The translations under genes were made by a program, and so were the position numbers. A stretch of 64,000 bases of DNA from Hyphomicrobiales bacterium. GTDB lineage: Bacteria; Pseudomonadota; Alphaproteobacteria; Rhizobiales; Aestuariivirgaceae. The stretch covers positions 124,001 through 188,000 of the forward strand of contig JACPNZ010000016.1 in NCBI GenBank assembly GCA_016185245.1, written 5' to 3'. Under the pieces are notes generated by a model. That model saw only the letters and a list, made by a program, of their open reading frames with translations, had not been told where the DNA came from and did no database searches. Every line of letters begins with the position of its first letter. Positions within the stretch are counted from its first letter, which is position 1. Positions 24,765 to 36,375 of this stretch are shown here, one piece after another.

Positions 24765-25831
24765 GCCTGCATCAGCGCCAGGAGTTGGTCGTGCGGCAGA
24801 GCGATCGAGCGGTTGCCGTCGCGACCCACCATGGTGTCGTTGGCCAGCATGGCATCGATCACCGCCTCCTCGATTGCCTCGACCGTGGCATCGAACAAGG
24901 GATCGAGACTGCCGTTGGGCAGGAATTCCATCGCTCGCACCCCGGCACCCGCCGCAAAGGCCTTGGCGTTGGCAGTCGAGAAGGCAAGAAAGATATCGCC
25001 CGAGCCGTTGTTGCCGACCGTTCCGGTGCGGGCGAGCCCCATCGGCACGCGTTTCGCAATGCGCTTCAGCTGATGGGCGAGAAGTGGTGCGTCGGTGGCG
25101 ACGATGGCGATGATCGAACCCTGGTCCTTTTTTCTCAGCTTGTCGCGGGTGATATGGCGGCCGACCGGCGCGCCCAGCACCGTCAGGCATTCGCGGCGCC
25201 CGAAATTGGCCTGCACAAAGACGCCTACAGTGTAGCGCTCGCCATCCACCGTCACGATGCGTGAGGCCGAGCCGTTGCCGCCCTTGAAATCGTAGCAGAT
25301 CATCCCGGTGCCGCCGCCGGCGCTGCCGAGCTCGATCTGCCCGCCATGGGCACCATCAAGAGCCTTCAGCGTGTGCTCGACGGTGACGTGAAAGCCGTTG
25401 ATGTCGTTAAGTTCGCCGTCATAGGTCTCCGCTGCAACGGGAAGACCCCAGTCCTGGCTGGTGCCGATGCCGCGCGAAATGAGCCAGCGGATTGTCGCAT
25501 CGCGCGTCACCCCGCAAGAGTGCGTGTTGGTGATGGTGATCGGCGTCTGCAGCTCGCCCGATTCCTCGACCCAGACGACGCCGGTCATCTCGCCGTTACC
25601 GTTGAACGCATAATAACCGGCGGCACACGGGACGACCGCCCCGGCGCGGCCACGCGGCAGGATGGCGGTAACCCCGGTCCGCACCGGCCCCCGACCTGCA
25701 ACCAGCGGGCCGTCGCCCTCGATCAGCGTCACCATGCCGACTTCGACGCCCGCCACATCGGTGATGGCATTGAAGCCTCCCGTCTCGCCCTGAAACGGCA
25801 ACCCCAGTTCCCGCCCGCGCCGTCCGATCAT
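24749..25831 (-). CDS. P1 family (DmpA/BapA-type) aminopeptidase
   Basis: A 360-residue N-terminal-nucleophile hydrolase. The probable self-cleavage site is Gly238-Ser239 in DQGSIIAIVATDAPLL, which would give an alpha chain of 238 residues and a beta chain with Ser239 as catalytic N-terminus. NNGSGDIFLAFSTAN and the substrate-pocket segment THSCGVTRD also match the family. Members release N-terminal D- or beta-amino acids from short peptides. No signal peptide is visible. It is divergent from the cation antiporter gene. The exact peptide substrate is unknown. Confidence 0.92.
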   Translation of the reverse strand: MIGRRGRELGLPFQGETGGFNAITDVAGVEVGMVTLIEGDGPLVAGRGPVRTGVTAILPRGRAGAVVPCAAGYYAFNGNGEMTGVVWVEESGELQTPITITNTHSCGVTRDATIRWLISRGIGTSQDWGLPVAAETYDGELNDINGFHVTVEHTLKALDGAHGGQIELGSAGGGTGMICYDFKGGNGSASRIVTVDGERYTVGVFVQANFGRRECLTVLGAPVGRHITRDKLRKKDQGSIIAIVATDAPLLAHQLKRIAKRVPMGLARTGTVGNNGSGDIFLAFSTANAKAFAAGAGVRAMEFLPNGSLDPLFDATVEAIEEAVIDAMLANDTMVGRDGNRSIALPHDQLLALMQAYGRG

Positions 25832-25901
25832 CTTTTTCCCATTTTCGCGCTTTCAATTTCGGCCCTTATGCCACACATTCGCCCGAGGAAAAGCAGGCAA
25901 G

Positions 25902-27704
25902 ATGGCAGCCGACACACTGGCCCAATACCGGGAATTCTTGATCGTTCTCGCGGCGGCGGGGCTGGTCGTGCCGCTGTTCTTGCGGATTGGCATCAATTCG
26001 GTGCTGGCCTTTCTGATCGTCGGCATTCTCCTCAGCCCCGACGTGCTGGGGCCGCTCGCCGCGAGGGTTCCGGCGCTTGCCATGCTGATGATGGGCGACA
26101 GCCCCAGCATCGTCTCGCTCGCCGAGTTGGGAGTCGTCTTCCTCCTCTTCCTCATCGGACTCGAATTATCCTTCGAGCGCCTGATGACCATGCGCCGCAT
26201 GGTCCTCGGCCTGGGTGGCCTGCAGGTGGTGGTCACCACGGCAATAACCGCACTCGCCGCCTGGGGCCTCGGTCTTGCCTATGGCGCCGCCCTCACCCTG
26301 GGCGCTGCCCTGTCGCTGTCCTCCACCGCCATCGTGGTGCAACTTCTCTCCGACGCCAAACGCCTCGGCTCGCACACCGGCCGGGCGAGTTTCGCCGTGC
26401 TCCTGGCCCAGGACCTCGCGGTCATTCCGCTCTTGCTGCTGGTCGGTATCCTCGGCCGTAACAACGACGGCCCGGTGATCGCCGGGATAGCCCTGGCACT
26501 GGCCCAGGCGGTGCTTGCCATCGCCGTCATCGTGCTGGTCGGGCGCTTTGCCTTGCGGCCGCTGCTTCGCCTGGTCGCCGGCACCCGCAGTTCCGACCTG
26601 TTCATGGCGGCGGTACTGCTGATCGCCGTCGGCACCGGGGTAGCCGCCAATCTGGCCGGGCTTTCCATGGCGCTTGGCGCCTTCATCGCCGGTCTGATGT
26701 TGGCCGAGACCGAATACCGCCGCGCCATCGAGGCGATCATCGAGCCATTCAAGGGCCTGTTGCTCGGCGCCTTCTTCCTGCTGTTGGGGCTGGGTCTCGA
26801 TCTCGACGGCTTGTTCGGCAATCCCCTGCGCATCGCCGCCATCGCCGTGGCGGTCATCGCTCTCAAGTCCCTCATCATCTACGGCCTGGCCCGCATCTTC
26901 CGGGTGGGCCGCGCGGTGGCGCTGGAAACCGCCTTGCTGCTCGGCCCGTGCGGTGAATTCGCTTTCGTCATTCTGGCCGCCGCGGCTGCCGCGAAGGTTC
27001 TCGGCGGCGATGCGGTGCGCGATGCCCAGCTCATCGTCACCCTCACCATGATCGTACTGCCCATCCTCGCCCATGTCGGGCGCCGCCTCGCCCTTGAGCT
27101 CAAACACAGAGCGGCGGTGTCGGGAGAAGCCGCCACACCGCTCCCCGCCGACCACCAACCACGCGTCATCGTGGCGGGCTTCGGCCGCGTCGGCCATCTG
27201 ATCGGCGCCATGCTCGACGAACACAAGATCGCCTACATCGCCGTCGACGCCGATGCCGATCTCGTTGCGCGCGAGCGCCGCAACGGCTTTCCGGTCTACT
27301 ATGGCGATGCCACCAATCCGGAATTCTTGCGCAAATGCGGCATCGCCGAGGCAACGGCGCTGGCCGTCACCATGGACCATCCGCTGCGCGTCGACGAGGT
27401 GACGCGCATCGCCCGGGCCGAGCGCATCGACCTCAAGATCATCGCCCGGGCCCGCGACGAGCGCCATGCCGCGAGACTCTACGCCGCCGGCGTCACCGAA
27501 GCGGTGCCGGAAACCATCGAATCGAGCCTGCAGCTTGGCGAAGCGCTTCTGGTCGAGGCCGGAATCCCGGTGGGGCTGGCCATCGCCTCGGTGCACGAGC
27601 GCCGCGACGGCTTCCGCAAATTGCTCGGCCGGCCCAGCCGCCGCGAGGCGATGGCGGCCGCCGACCTCAAGAAGCTGCGCAGCCGGCGGAAACCGCTGGC
27701 GTAA
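25902..27704 (+). CDS. KefB/KefC-type cation:proton antiporter (CPA2) with TrkA-N domain
   Basis: A 600-residue inner-membrane protein. About 12-13 hydrophobic helices (residues ~10-395) carry the CPA2 pattern FLLFLIGLELSFERL and LAQDLAVIPLLLL, and GPCGEFAFVIL lies near the end of the membrane part. A RCK/TrkA-N nucleotide-binding domain follows (VIVAGFGRVGHLIGAML from ~422). It should exchange K+ or Na+ for protons under ligand control of the C-terminal domain. No KefF/KefG partner lies next to it. Its stop codon directly abuts that of the convergent ferredoxin reductase gene. Confidence 0.9.
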   Translation: MAADTLAQYREFLIVLAAAGLVVPLFLRIGINSVLAFLIVGILLSPDVLGPLAARVPALAMLMMGDSPSIVSLAELGVVFLLFLIGLELSFERLMTMRRMVLGLGGLQVVVTTAITALAAWGLGLAYGAALTLGAALSLSSTAIVVQLLSDAKRLGSHTGRASFAVLLAQDLAVIPLLLLVGILGRNNDGPVIAGIALALAQAVLAIAVIVLVGRFALRPLLRLVAGTRSSDLFMAAVLLIAVGTGVAANLAGLSMALGAFIAGLMLAETEYRRAIEAIIEPFKGLLLGAFFLLLGLGLDLDGLFGNPLRIAAIAVAVIALKSLIIYGLARIFRVGRAVALETALLLGPCGEFAFVILAAAAAAKVLGGDAVRDAQLIVTLTMIVLPILAHVGRRLALELKHRAAVSGEAATPLPADHQPRVIVAGFGRVGHLIGAMLDEHKIAYIAVDADADLVARERRNGFPVYYGDATNPEFLRKCGIAEATALAVTMDHPLRVDEVTRIARAERIDLKIIARARDERHAARLYAAGVTEAVPETIESSLQLGEALLVEAGIPVGLAIASVHERRDGFRKLLGRPSRREAMAAADLKKLRSRRKPLA

Positions 27705-29518
<1,814 letters not shown>

Positions 29519-29865
29519 GCACGTCTCCTTCACGGCAAGATTGCCGTCGATCGCTGCCCCACCCTAGGCGGCAGCCTTCAGGATGCCGTAAAGAAACGCA
29601 ATCAATCTTGGCTTTCCTGAATCATTTCAATTCGATCCACAATCTTAACCAAATCTTAAATTTGTCCCGGCCGGTCCCGTAGTTTGGGTTCAAGCCACTA
29701 AGCTCTTGCGATATGGTGAAAAAAGCGGCCATATCTCGTGGGGGGAGGCCAATTCCGCCTGCCAAGGTATTTGACGCCACGGCAGAGTAGGCGGAATTCG
29801 CCTCGGGTTGAGACGCAGTGCGGCAATATAAGCCGCAGGGCAGTGTGAGTGCGGGTGTAGACGAC
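29519..29865. promoter_or_regulatory. 347-bp divergent intergenic region between Hpt and growth-pole genes
   Basis: Noncoding as far as can be seen. The Hpt-proximal half is AT-rich (around 29580-29670), where promoters for both directions could lie. The half nearer the large gene holds two inverted repeats. One is GATATGG/CCATATC (29710-29716 and 29729-29735, 12-bp spacer). The other is AATTCCGCCT/AGGCGGAATT (29751-29760 and 29789-29798, 28-bp spacer). The second could fold in a long 5' leader. No small ORF with a convincing ribosome-binding site was found. Confidence 0.45.
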
Positions 29866-32800
29866 ATGGCAAGCAACACGACGGATACGCGGCGCCAGGA
29901 CAAGCGTCCCGGCGAAACCGAGGCCCAGCGTCGCGAGCCGCCGCGCATCAATCTGGAAGGCGCACCGGTGCGCGGGCGCCCCGCCAACGAAAACGATCCC
30001 GGCACCTCTATGATGCTGGCAAGATTGCGCCGCCAGCCGTCGTCGGGTCCCTATTGGGTCGCCTTCATCCTGTCGCTCGCTTGGATCGCCGGCTGGTTCT
30101 TCGTCTTCTCCAACACCATAATGGCCTCCCAGGAGGCGCTCACCCCAGCCGGCCTGCCCGAGACCATGCGGGCACTCGCCCTCCTCGCCTTGCCCATCGC
30201 CGGATTCTTCGTCTCGGCCTATCTCTTGTGGCGGGCAGCCCAGTTGCGCCAAGTCTCGGAAGTGCTGATGCAATCGGCCATGCGGCTGATCCGGCCCCAG
30301 GATGTGGCCACCGAAGGCCTCACTACCATCGCCCAGGCGGTGCGCTCGGAAATCGACCTTCTGGTCGGTGGCGTCGAGCATGCGGTGCAGCGCGCCGGGG
30401 TGCTCGAGGAGATCGTCCACAAGGAGATCGCCTCGATCGAACGCGCCTTCGGCGGCAACGAGGACCGCATCCGCAGCCTCGTCGCCGGCATCGAGAACCA
30501 GCGCTCGGCGCTGCATCAGGCGGGCCTGATCATCAACAACGACGCCAATCCGCTGCTCACCCGCCTGGAAAGCAGCACCCAGAATCTCGACACCATCATC
30601 GGCAACGCCCACGCCACCTTGGCCAGGCTCGAGAACAGCCTGCGCGATACCTCCGGCAACCTTGCCTCGACCATGGCCGAAGTAAGCGACCGGGCCTCGG
30701 CCGCCGGCCAGGAGATCGGCACCCAGACCACCCAGATGGAGCGGATGACCGGCTTGATCGCCAACGAGCTCCGCGATTTCTCCCGCCATCTCGCCGCCCA
30801 GATCGACGGCCTGTCGCGGGCCACCAGCACGCTCAATTCGGAATCGTCCGAATTCGGCCACCACGTGCAAAGCATGGAAGCCAACGTCGTCCAAGCCATC
30901 CGCCAGAGTGTCGACCAGCTGACCGGCGTCAACCAGGACATCGCCCGTTCGATCGAGCGCGTCACCACCGTTTCCACCGACCAGATGAAACAGGCCGCCG
31001 CCGCCCTGACCGAGACGGTCGAGACCACCGGTGGCAACATCGCCTATCACCTCAAGGCGACTAGCACCGACGTCGCTTTGACCCTCGAGCGCGCCGGTCT
31101 CGACGCCAGCCAGCAGATCGACCACAGTCGCGCCCTGGTGACGCAAGGGTTGCAGAACATCGCCACCGAATATCTCGACAAGGTGGCCAAGTCGCGCACC
31201 GACCTGGTGAGCTATCTCGACGCCACCTCGGCCGAGCTTTCCAGCACCATCAGCCAGGCCACCGACACCGTCGCCGACCGTCTCAATGCCGCCAGCGGCC
31301 AGTTCCTCGCCGGCATGGACCAGACCGCCAACTCGCTCTTGACCCAGCTCAACTCCACCGGCACTGGGCTGGCTGGAAGGGTCGAGCAAACCACCGGCAA
31401 GCTGTTCAACGAGATCGGCCAGCGGGCCGAACTGATCATCAACAAGCTCGACGATTCCGCCGGCCTGGTGTTCGGCCGCCTCGACGAACAGGCGAACCTT
31501 GTGACCAACCGGGTGGAGACGACGGCCAGCAATATCCTTGCGGCAATCGAGGACCGCACCGCCATCGCCACCCTTACCGTCGGCGACACCGCCGCCAAGG
31601 TGTTGGCCGCCATCGACGAGCAGAACGAGGGCTCCGCCGCCCGCCTCGCCGACAGCGCCCAGCGCGCGCAAGCGTCGATCGGCGATGCCGCGCAGAAAGT
31701 GCAGGAATCGATCTCCGAGGCCAGCCGCTTCCTCGGCGCCCATCTCGATACCACCACCAACGCCCTCACCGACCGCATGGACCGCAGTGTCGTCACCGCC
31801 GCCGGCCTCATCGACGAGCAGGCAACCCGCATGCTCGACGCCATCGACCGGCAGAACGAGGGTTCTGCCGCCAGGCTCACCGAGCAGGTCGATAAGGCCC
31901 AGCGGGCGATCGGCGAAGCCACCCAGATTCTCACCGGCCATCTCGACGAGCGCGCCCAGCAGATCGTCGGCCGCATGGATAGCGCCGTTTCTACGGCGGC
32001 AAGCCTTCTTACCGACTCGGTCAGCCAGGTGACCTCGGCCATCGAGCAGCAGAACAACTCCGCCGCCACCCGCATCACCGACACGGCCCAGCGGGTGCAG
32101 AAGGCGGTGGGTGAAGTGGCCCAGCATTTGACCGCCCGCCTCGACGAGCAGGGCGGCGAGCTCGCCGCGCGCATGGAGAAGGCCCTGGGCGATGCCACCG
32201 GTCTCATCGACGAGACCGCCGCCAGTATCCTCGGCGCCATCGAAAAGCAGAACGCCAGTGCGGCCGAGCGCATCACCGGCTCGGCCGAACGCGTGCAGCA
32301 GGCGATCGGCGAATCGACCCGCACCCTCACCACCCGGCTGGACACCGCCGCGGGCGAGCTCCTCGGCCAGATGGAAGGCCTCATTACCGACGCCACCGGC
32401 CGCTTCGACCAGACCACCCAGCGTTTCCAGACCCTGGTCGGCGGCACCTCGGAAGACCTCGAGCAGCGCATCGACGGTGCCGCCGAGCGCCTCTACGGCC
32501 ACATGAATGCCACCGTCACCTCGGTTACCGGCAAGATCGACCAGGCCACCGCCACGGCGGCCGGAAGGCTCGACCAGGTGGCATCCGCCATTGCCGGCAA
32601 TCTCGACCAGGCCACCTCCGGCATCGCCGGCCAGATGCAGTCGGCCTCGGCCACCGTCAACGATCTCCTGGTAACGACCAGCGGCACCATCGCCGCCCAC
32701 CTGAAGGAGACCGCCGGCATCGTCAATCGTCAGATGCAGGATTCAGGCATTGCCCTTGCTGCCAATATCGAGAGCTCCGGCGGCCTGGTTACCGACAAGC

Positions 32801-35352
32801 TGATCACCGTCTCCGGCAGCTTCGTTCAGAACGTCGCCAAGGCCCGCGAGGAACTGTTCGCGCTCCTCGATCGCTCGGCCAGCGAGATGACCTCGCGCCT
32901 GCAGGATACCACCCAGCAGCTCTACAGTCGCCTCGACGCCACCACCTCCGGCATCACCGGCCAGATCGACCAGACTTCGCTGAAGCTGTTCAGCCGCCTC
33001 GACGAGGCTTCGGCCCGGATGACCGGCGAGATCGAGCAGACCGCCCAGCGCATCACCGGCCATGTCAGCGGCACCGCCGACCAGGTGACTGGCAAGGTGG
33101 CAACCGTCACCGGCCAGCTCACCGCCCAGCTCGACCAGTCGACTAAGCATCTCGCCAGCCTGCTCGAGACCACCGCCAATCAGTTGGGCGGCCAGCTTGA
33201 CCGCGCCACCACCGATCTTTCGGAGATTTTCTCCACCTCGACCGAAATGCTTACCGGCCAGCTCGACAAGACCTCGTCGGGCCTCTCCAGCCTGTTCGGC
33301 ACCAGCACCAGGAGCATGACCGAACAGCTCGACAAGACCTCGACCGAGCTCGCCGCCCTGTTCTCGGCCAACACCCGGATGATGACCGAGCAGCTCGACA
33401 CCACCGCGACCGAGATGACCAACGCCTTCGCCGACACCGCGGTACGCGTCACCCGCCAGGTGAGCGAGGCCAATACCCTTATGGCCCAGCGCCTGGAAAA
33501 GACCTCGGCCGACGTCACCCAGCAGCTCGACACCGCCGGCAACAGCCTGTTCGCCCGCCTCGACCACACGGCGAGCGATCTCGGCCATCGCCTCGAGCGC
33601 ACCTCGGCCACCGTCACCGGCCAGCTCGATGCCGCCGGCAACACCATGTTCGCCAAGATCGACCAGACGGTGCGCGATCTGGGCCAGCGCTTCGATGTGG
33701 CGACCGGCCTCCTCGAGCGGGTCAGCGGCGATATCTCCGGCAAGCTCACCGGCACCGGCGCCAAGTTCGCCGAGATCGTCGGCAGCGCCAGCTCGCAAGT
33801 CATCAGCGATCTCGGCAAGGCTTCGAGTTCGGTCTACGAAGGCATGGGCCGGGCCAGCAGCCAGTTCGCCGACAATCTCGGCCAGACGACGCTGCAGATC
33901 ACCGGCAAGCTCGAGCAGGAATCGGGCCTGCTGCAGGGCCGCATCGAGCGCGCCGCCAAGGATCTCGAAACCGCCACCAGCACCACCGCCGCCAAGCTCG
34001 ACGATGCCCATCGCAAGTTCGCCAAGCATGTCGAAACCGCCAACCTCTATCTCGCCGACCAGCTGTCGGGGGCGGCCAACGCCATCGACGAGCGGCTCGA
34101 GGGTGTCTCGCTCAATCTCACCGGCAAGCTCGAGCTCACCGGCACCCGCATCTCCGAGCGCCTCGACGACGTGACCGAACTGGTCGAGCGCTCGATCGAG
34201 AAGTTCAATGGCGAAATGGAGCGCGTGTTGACCAGCCGCCGCGACGCCCTCGACCATCTGGTGTCGGACGCCAGCAAGCGCGCCACCGAGATCGACCAGG
34301 TGATGACCAGCTACATGAACCTGATCGACGACTCGCTTGCCGCCTCGGAAGCCCGCTCCAAGGACATCAGCCGCATCATCGCCGAGCAGACCGCCCAGGC
34401 AGCCGCCAATCTCGAGCAGGAGATCCGCAAGCTGGAGACGAGTTCCGGCGGCCAGATCACCCAGGCCTCGCGCGTCCTGCGCGACCAGCACGAACGCGCC
34501 ATGGCCTCGATGAACGAAATGCTGGCGGCGACCGCCAGCGACTTCCAGCAGACCGCCCAGGACATGCGCGTCACCGCCCAGCAGGTCGTGAAGGACATCG
34601 ACGCGGCGCGCAGCGAGCTGCGGCGCGCCATTCTCGATCTGCCCGAGGAGACCCGCAGCAATGCCGACGCCATGCGCCGGGTGGTATCCGACCAGATCAC
34701 CGCCCTCAATGCGCTGGCCGAAGTGGTCAAGCGCCAGGTCGGCGGCCTCGATCTGTCGGGGCCCGGCATTCCGGTGGGGCGAAGTCTAAGGGAGCCGCCG
34801 CCGGGAAAATCTGAGGGCGCCACGATCCCTGCTCCGCTGATCCGGACCGTGAACGCCCCGCCAAAACCCGAACGGAGCGAAGCCCCGGCCAGCGAAACAC
34901 CCGAGCCGCGCGGCCGCCTTCTCGCCGATCTGGCCCAGAGCACGGCCAGGCTCGCCGCGACGGCGGAGGAACCGCTGCCCTTGCCGCGCCAGGTCGATGT
35001 GCTGGTCGACAAGCTCAACATTGCCGCCCGCGACCTGGTCGAGGCCCTGGAAGGGAGCCTGCCGCGCGATGTCGAGAAGAGTTTCGTGGCCGGCGAACGC
35101 GGTGTCTTCACTCGCCGCCTGCATGCCGCCCGCGGCAAGCAGTTCCTTGCAGAACTGACCCGCCGCTATGCCAGCGACCGGCTGGTCCGGGCCCGCATCG
35201 ACAGCTTCATCCGCCTGTTCGAGCGGCTGCTCGATCGGATGAGCGCCTCGGCCCATGGCGACAAGCTGGTGGAAGCCTGCCTCGCCTCGGAATCGGGAGT
35301 GATCTATGTGATGCTGGCCGAGGCCGCCGGCCGTCTGGCTGCGCCGGCCTAG
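29866..35352 (+). CDS. giant membrane-anchored coiled-coil protein, GPR/RgsE-like growth pole protein
   Basis: A 1828-residue protein. A charged 60-residue cytoplasmic head is followed by two membrane helices (about 63-83 and 103-124). Then come ~1500 residues of Thr/Ala/Gln-rich amphipathic helix made of degenerate repeats such as TGQLDQT and AARLDQ, ending in a Pro-rich linker (~1650-1690) and a conserved helical C-terminal domain. This layout matches the growth pole ring protein GPR of Agrobacterium and RgsE of Sinorhizobium. They have apolipoprotein-like repeats, form a ring at the growing pole and are needed for unipolar growth in Hyphomicrobiales. The identification rests on architecture and order-level context, not an alignment. 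The start is ATG 29866; a GTG at 29818 is possible. Confidence 0.8.
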   Translation: MASNTTDTRRQDKRPGETEAQRREPPRINLEGAPVRGRPANENDPGTSMMLARLRRQPSSGPYWVAFILSLAWIAGWFFVFSNTIMASQEALTPAGLPETMRALALLALPIAGFFVSAYLLWRAAQLRQVSEVLMQSAMRLIRPQDVATEGLTTIAQAVRSEIDLLVGGVEHAVQRAGVLEEIVHKEIASIERAFGGNEDRIRSLVAGIENQRSALHQAGLIINNDANPLLTRLESSTQNLDTIIGNAHATLARLENSLRDTSGNLASTMAEVSDRASAAGQEIGTQTTQMERMTGLIANELRDFSRHLAAQIDGLSRATSTLNSESSEFGHHVQSMEANVVQAIRQSVDQLTGVNQDIARSIERVTTVSTDQMKQAAAALTETVETTGGNIAYHLKATSTDVALTLERAGLDASQQIDHSRALVTQGLQNIATEYLDKVAKSRTDLVSYLDATSAELSSTISQATDTVADRLNAASGQFLAGMDQTANSLLTQLNSTGTGLAGRVEQTTGKLFNEIGQRAELIINKLDDSAGLVFGRLDEQANLVTNRVETTASNILAAIEDRTAIATLTVGDTAAKVLAAIDEQNEGSAARLADSAQRAQASIGDAAQKVQESISEASRFLGAHLDTTTNALTDRMDRSVVTAAGLIDEQATRMLDAIDRQNEGSAARLTEQVDKAQRAIGEATQILTGHLDERAQQIVGRMDSAVSTAASLLTDSVSQVTSAIEQQNNSAATRITDTAQRVQKAVGEVAQHLTARLDEQGGELAARMEKALGDATGLIDETAASILGAIEKQNASAAERITGSAERVQQAIGESTRTLTTRLDTAAGELLGQMEGLITDATGRFDQTTQRFQTLVGGTSEDLEQRIDGAAERLYGHMNATVTSVTGKIDQATATAAGRLDQVASAIAGNLDQATSGIAGQMQSASATVNDLLVTTSGTIAAHLKETAGIVNRQMQDSGIALAANIESSGGLVTDKLITVSGSFVQNVAKAREELFALLDRSASEMTSRLQDTTQQLYSRLDATTSGITGQIDQTSLKLFSRLDEASARMTGEIEQTAQRITGHVSGTADQVTGKVATVTGQLTAQLDQSTKHLASLLETTANQLGGQLDRATTDLSEIFSTSTEMLTGQLDKTSSGLSSLFGTSTRSMTEQLDKTSTELAALFSANTRMMTEQLDTTATEMTNAFADTAVRVTRQVSEANTLMAQRLEKTSADVTQQLDTAGNSLFARLDHTASDLGHRLERTSATVTGQLDAAGNTMFAKIDQTVRDLGQRFDVATGLLERVSGDISGKLTGTGAKFAEIVGSASSQVISDLGKASSSVYEGMGRASSQFADNLGQTTLQITGKLEQESGLLQGRIERAAKDLETATSTTAAKLDDAHRKFAKHVETANLYLADQLSGAANAIDERLEGVSLNLTGKLELTGTRISERLDDVTELVERSIEKFNGEMERVLTSRRDALDHLVSDASKRATEIDQVMTSYMNLIDDSLAASEARSKDISRIIAEQTAQAAANLEQEIRKLETSSGGQITQASRVLRDQHERAMASMNEMLAATASDFQQTAQDMRVTAQQVVKDIDAARSELRRAILDLPEETRSNADAMRRVVSDQITALNALAEVVKRQVGGLDLSGPGIPVGRSLREPPPGKSEGATIPAPLIRTVNAPPKPERSEAPASETPEPRGRLLADLAQSTARLAATAEEPLPLPRQVDVLVDKLNIAARDLVEALEGSLPRDVEKSFVAGERGVFTRRLHAARGKQFLAELTRRYASDRLVRARIDSFIRLFERLLDRMSASAHGDKLVEACLASESGVIYVMLAEAAGRLAAPA

Positions 35353-35364
35353 GCCGCTCGGTCG

Positions 35365-36375
35365 ATGCCCTGGTCGCGCGTTGGTGGCAGAGGCCGGGTG
35401 GGCTTGGGTATTGCCCGCGAAAGCTGGCCGATCGCCGGACGTTTCACCATTTCGCGCGGCAGCAAGACCGCCGCCGACGTGGTGGTCGTGACGCTCTGCG
35501 AAGGGCCGCACACGGGCCGCGGCGAATGCGTGCCCTATCGGCGCTACGAGGAAACCGTGGCCGGCGTGGTTGCTGCTCTGGAGGCAGTACGGCCGGCCAT
35601 CGAAGCCGGCATGGCCCGCGAGGATGTGCCCCGCCTCGTCGCCCCCCGTGCCGCCCGCAACGCTCTCGACTGCGCCCTGTGGGACCTCGCAGCCAAGATG
35701 AGCGGCCGGCCCGTGTGGCAGCTCGCCGGTCTTGCCGAACCCCAGCCCCTGGTCACCGCCTATACGCTGAGCCTCGACCGCCCTGAGGCAATGGCGGCCG
35801 CCGCGGCCCGCGCCGCCCACCGGCCCCTGCTCAAGCTGAAGCTCGGCGGTGACGGCGATGCCGAGCGGCTGCGCCTCATTCGCGCCGCAGCTCCCCAGAG
35901 CCGCCTGATCGTCGATGCCAATGAAGGCTGGACGCCGGAGAGCCTCGAAACGCTCCTCGCCGTCTGCGCCGAGGTGGGTGTCGAGCTGGTCGAGCAGCCG
36001 CTTCCCGCCGGCAACGACGAAGCCCTGCGCGTGATCAAGCGCTGCGTCCCCGTCTGCGCCGATGAATCGGCCCATGACCGCGGCGGGCTGGCCGACCTCG
36101 TCGGCAAATATGACGCCATCAACATCAAGCTCGACAAGACCGGCGGCCTGACCGAGGCCATGGCGCTCGCCCGTGCGGCGAAGGCCGAGGGGTTCAAGAT
36201 CATGGTGGGCTGCATGCTCGCCACCTCGCTTGCCATGGCGCCCGCCATGCTGGTGGCGCAACTGGCCGATGTGGTTGATCTCGATGGGCCGCTGTTGCTC
36301 GAACGCGACCGCGAGCCCGGTATTGCCTATGACGGCAGTCTCATGCAGCCGCCTGCCCCTGCCGTGTGGGGCTGA
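35365..36375 (+). CDS. enolase-superfamily dipeptide epimerase / N-acyl amino acid racemase-like
   Basis: A 336-residue enzyme with the muconate-lactonizing/enolase fold. The KxK catalytic motif is LKLKLGG (Lys157, Lys159). Metal ligands are Asp184 (VDANEGW), Glu210 (VEQPLP) and Asp233 (CADES), and the second base is in NIKLDKTGG (Lys255/258). This arrangement is that of L-Ala-D/L-Glu epimerases, which act in murein peptide recycling; related Hyphomicrobiales proteins are annotated as N-acetyl-D-glutamate racemases. It starts 12 nt after the growth-pole gene and may be read from the same transcript. Its end overlaps the convergent MFS gene by 35 bp. Confidence 0.88.
   Translation: MPWSRVGGRGRVGLGIARESWPIAGRFTISRGSKTAADVVVVTLCEGPHTGRGECVPYRRYEETVAGVVAALEAVRPAIEAGMAREDVPRLVAPRAARNALDCALWDLAAKMSGRPVWQLAGLAEPQPLVTAYTLSLDRPEAMAAAAARAAHRPLLKLKLGGDGDAERLRLIRAAAPQSRLIVDANEGWTPESLETLLAVCAEVGVELVEQPLPAGNDEALRVIKRCVPVCADESAHDRGGLADLVGKYDAINIKLDKTGGLTEAMALARAAKAEGFKIMVGCMLATSLAMAPAMLVAQLADVVDLDGPLLLERDREPGIAYDGSLMQPPAPAVWG

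Noticed and set aside
23283-25190. A 635-codon minus-strand frame crossing the ABC exporter and the peptidase gene
   Set aside because: It runs through two well-supported genes in conflicting frames and shows no family motif.
31000-34200. Tandem DNA repeats or CRISPR-like array in the growth-pole gene
   Set aside because: Repeats are seen only at protein level and are degenerate in DNA; there are no identical repeat units with unique spacers.
29698-34491. Very long open frames on the minus strand (about 1000 and 580 codons) opposite the growth-pole gene
   Set aside because: They mirror the codon bias and repeats of the plus-strand gene, give Gly/Val/Ala-rich low-complexity proteins without domains, and have no ribosome-binding site or independent context.
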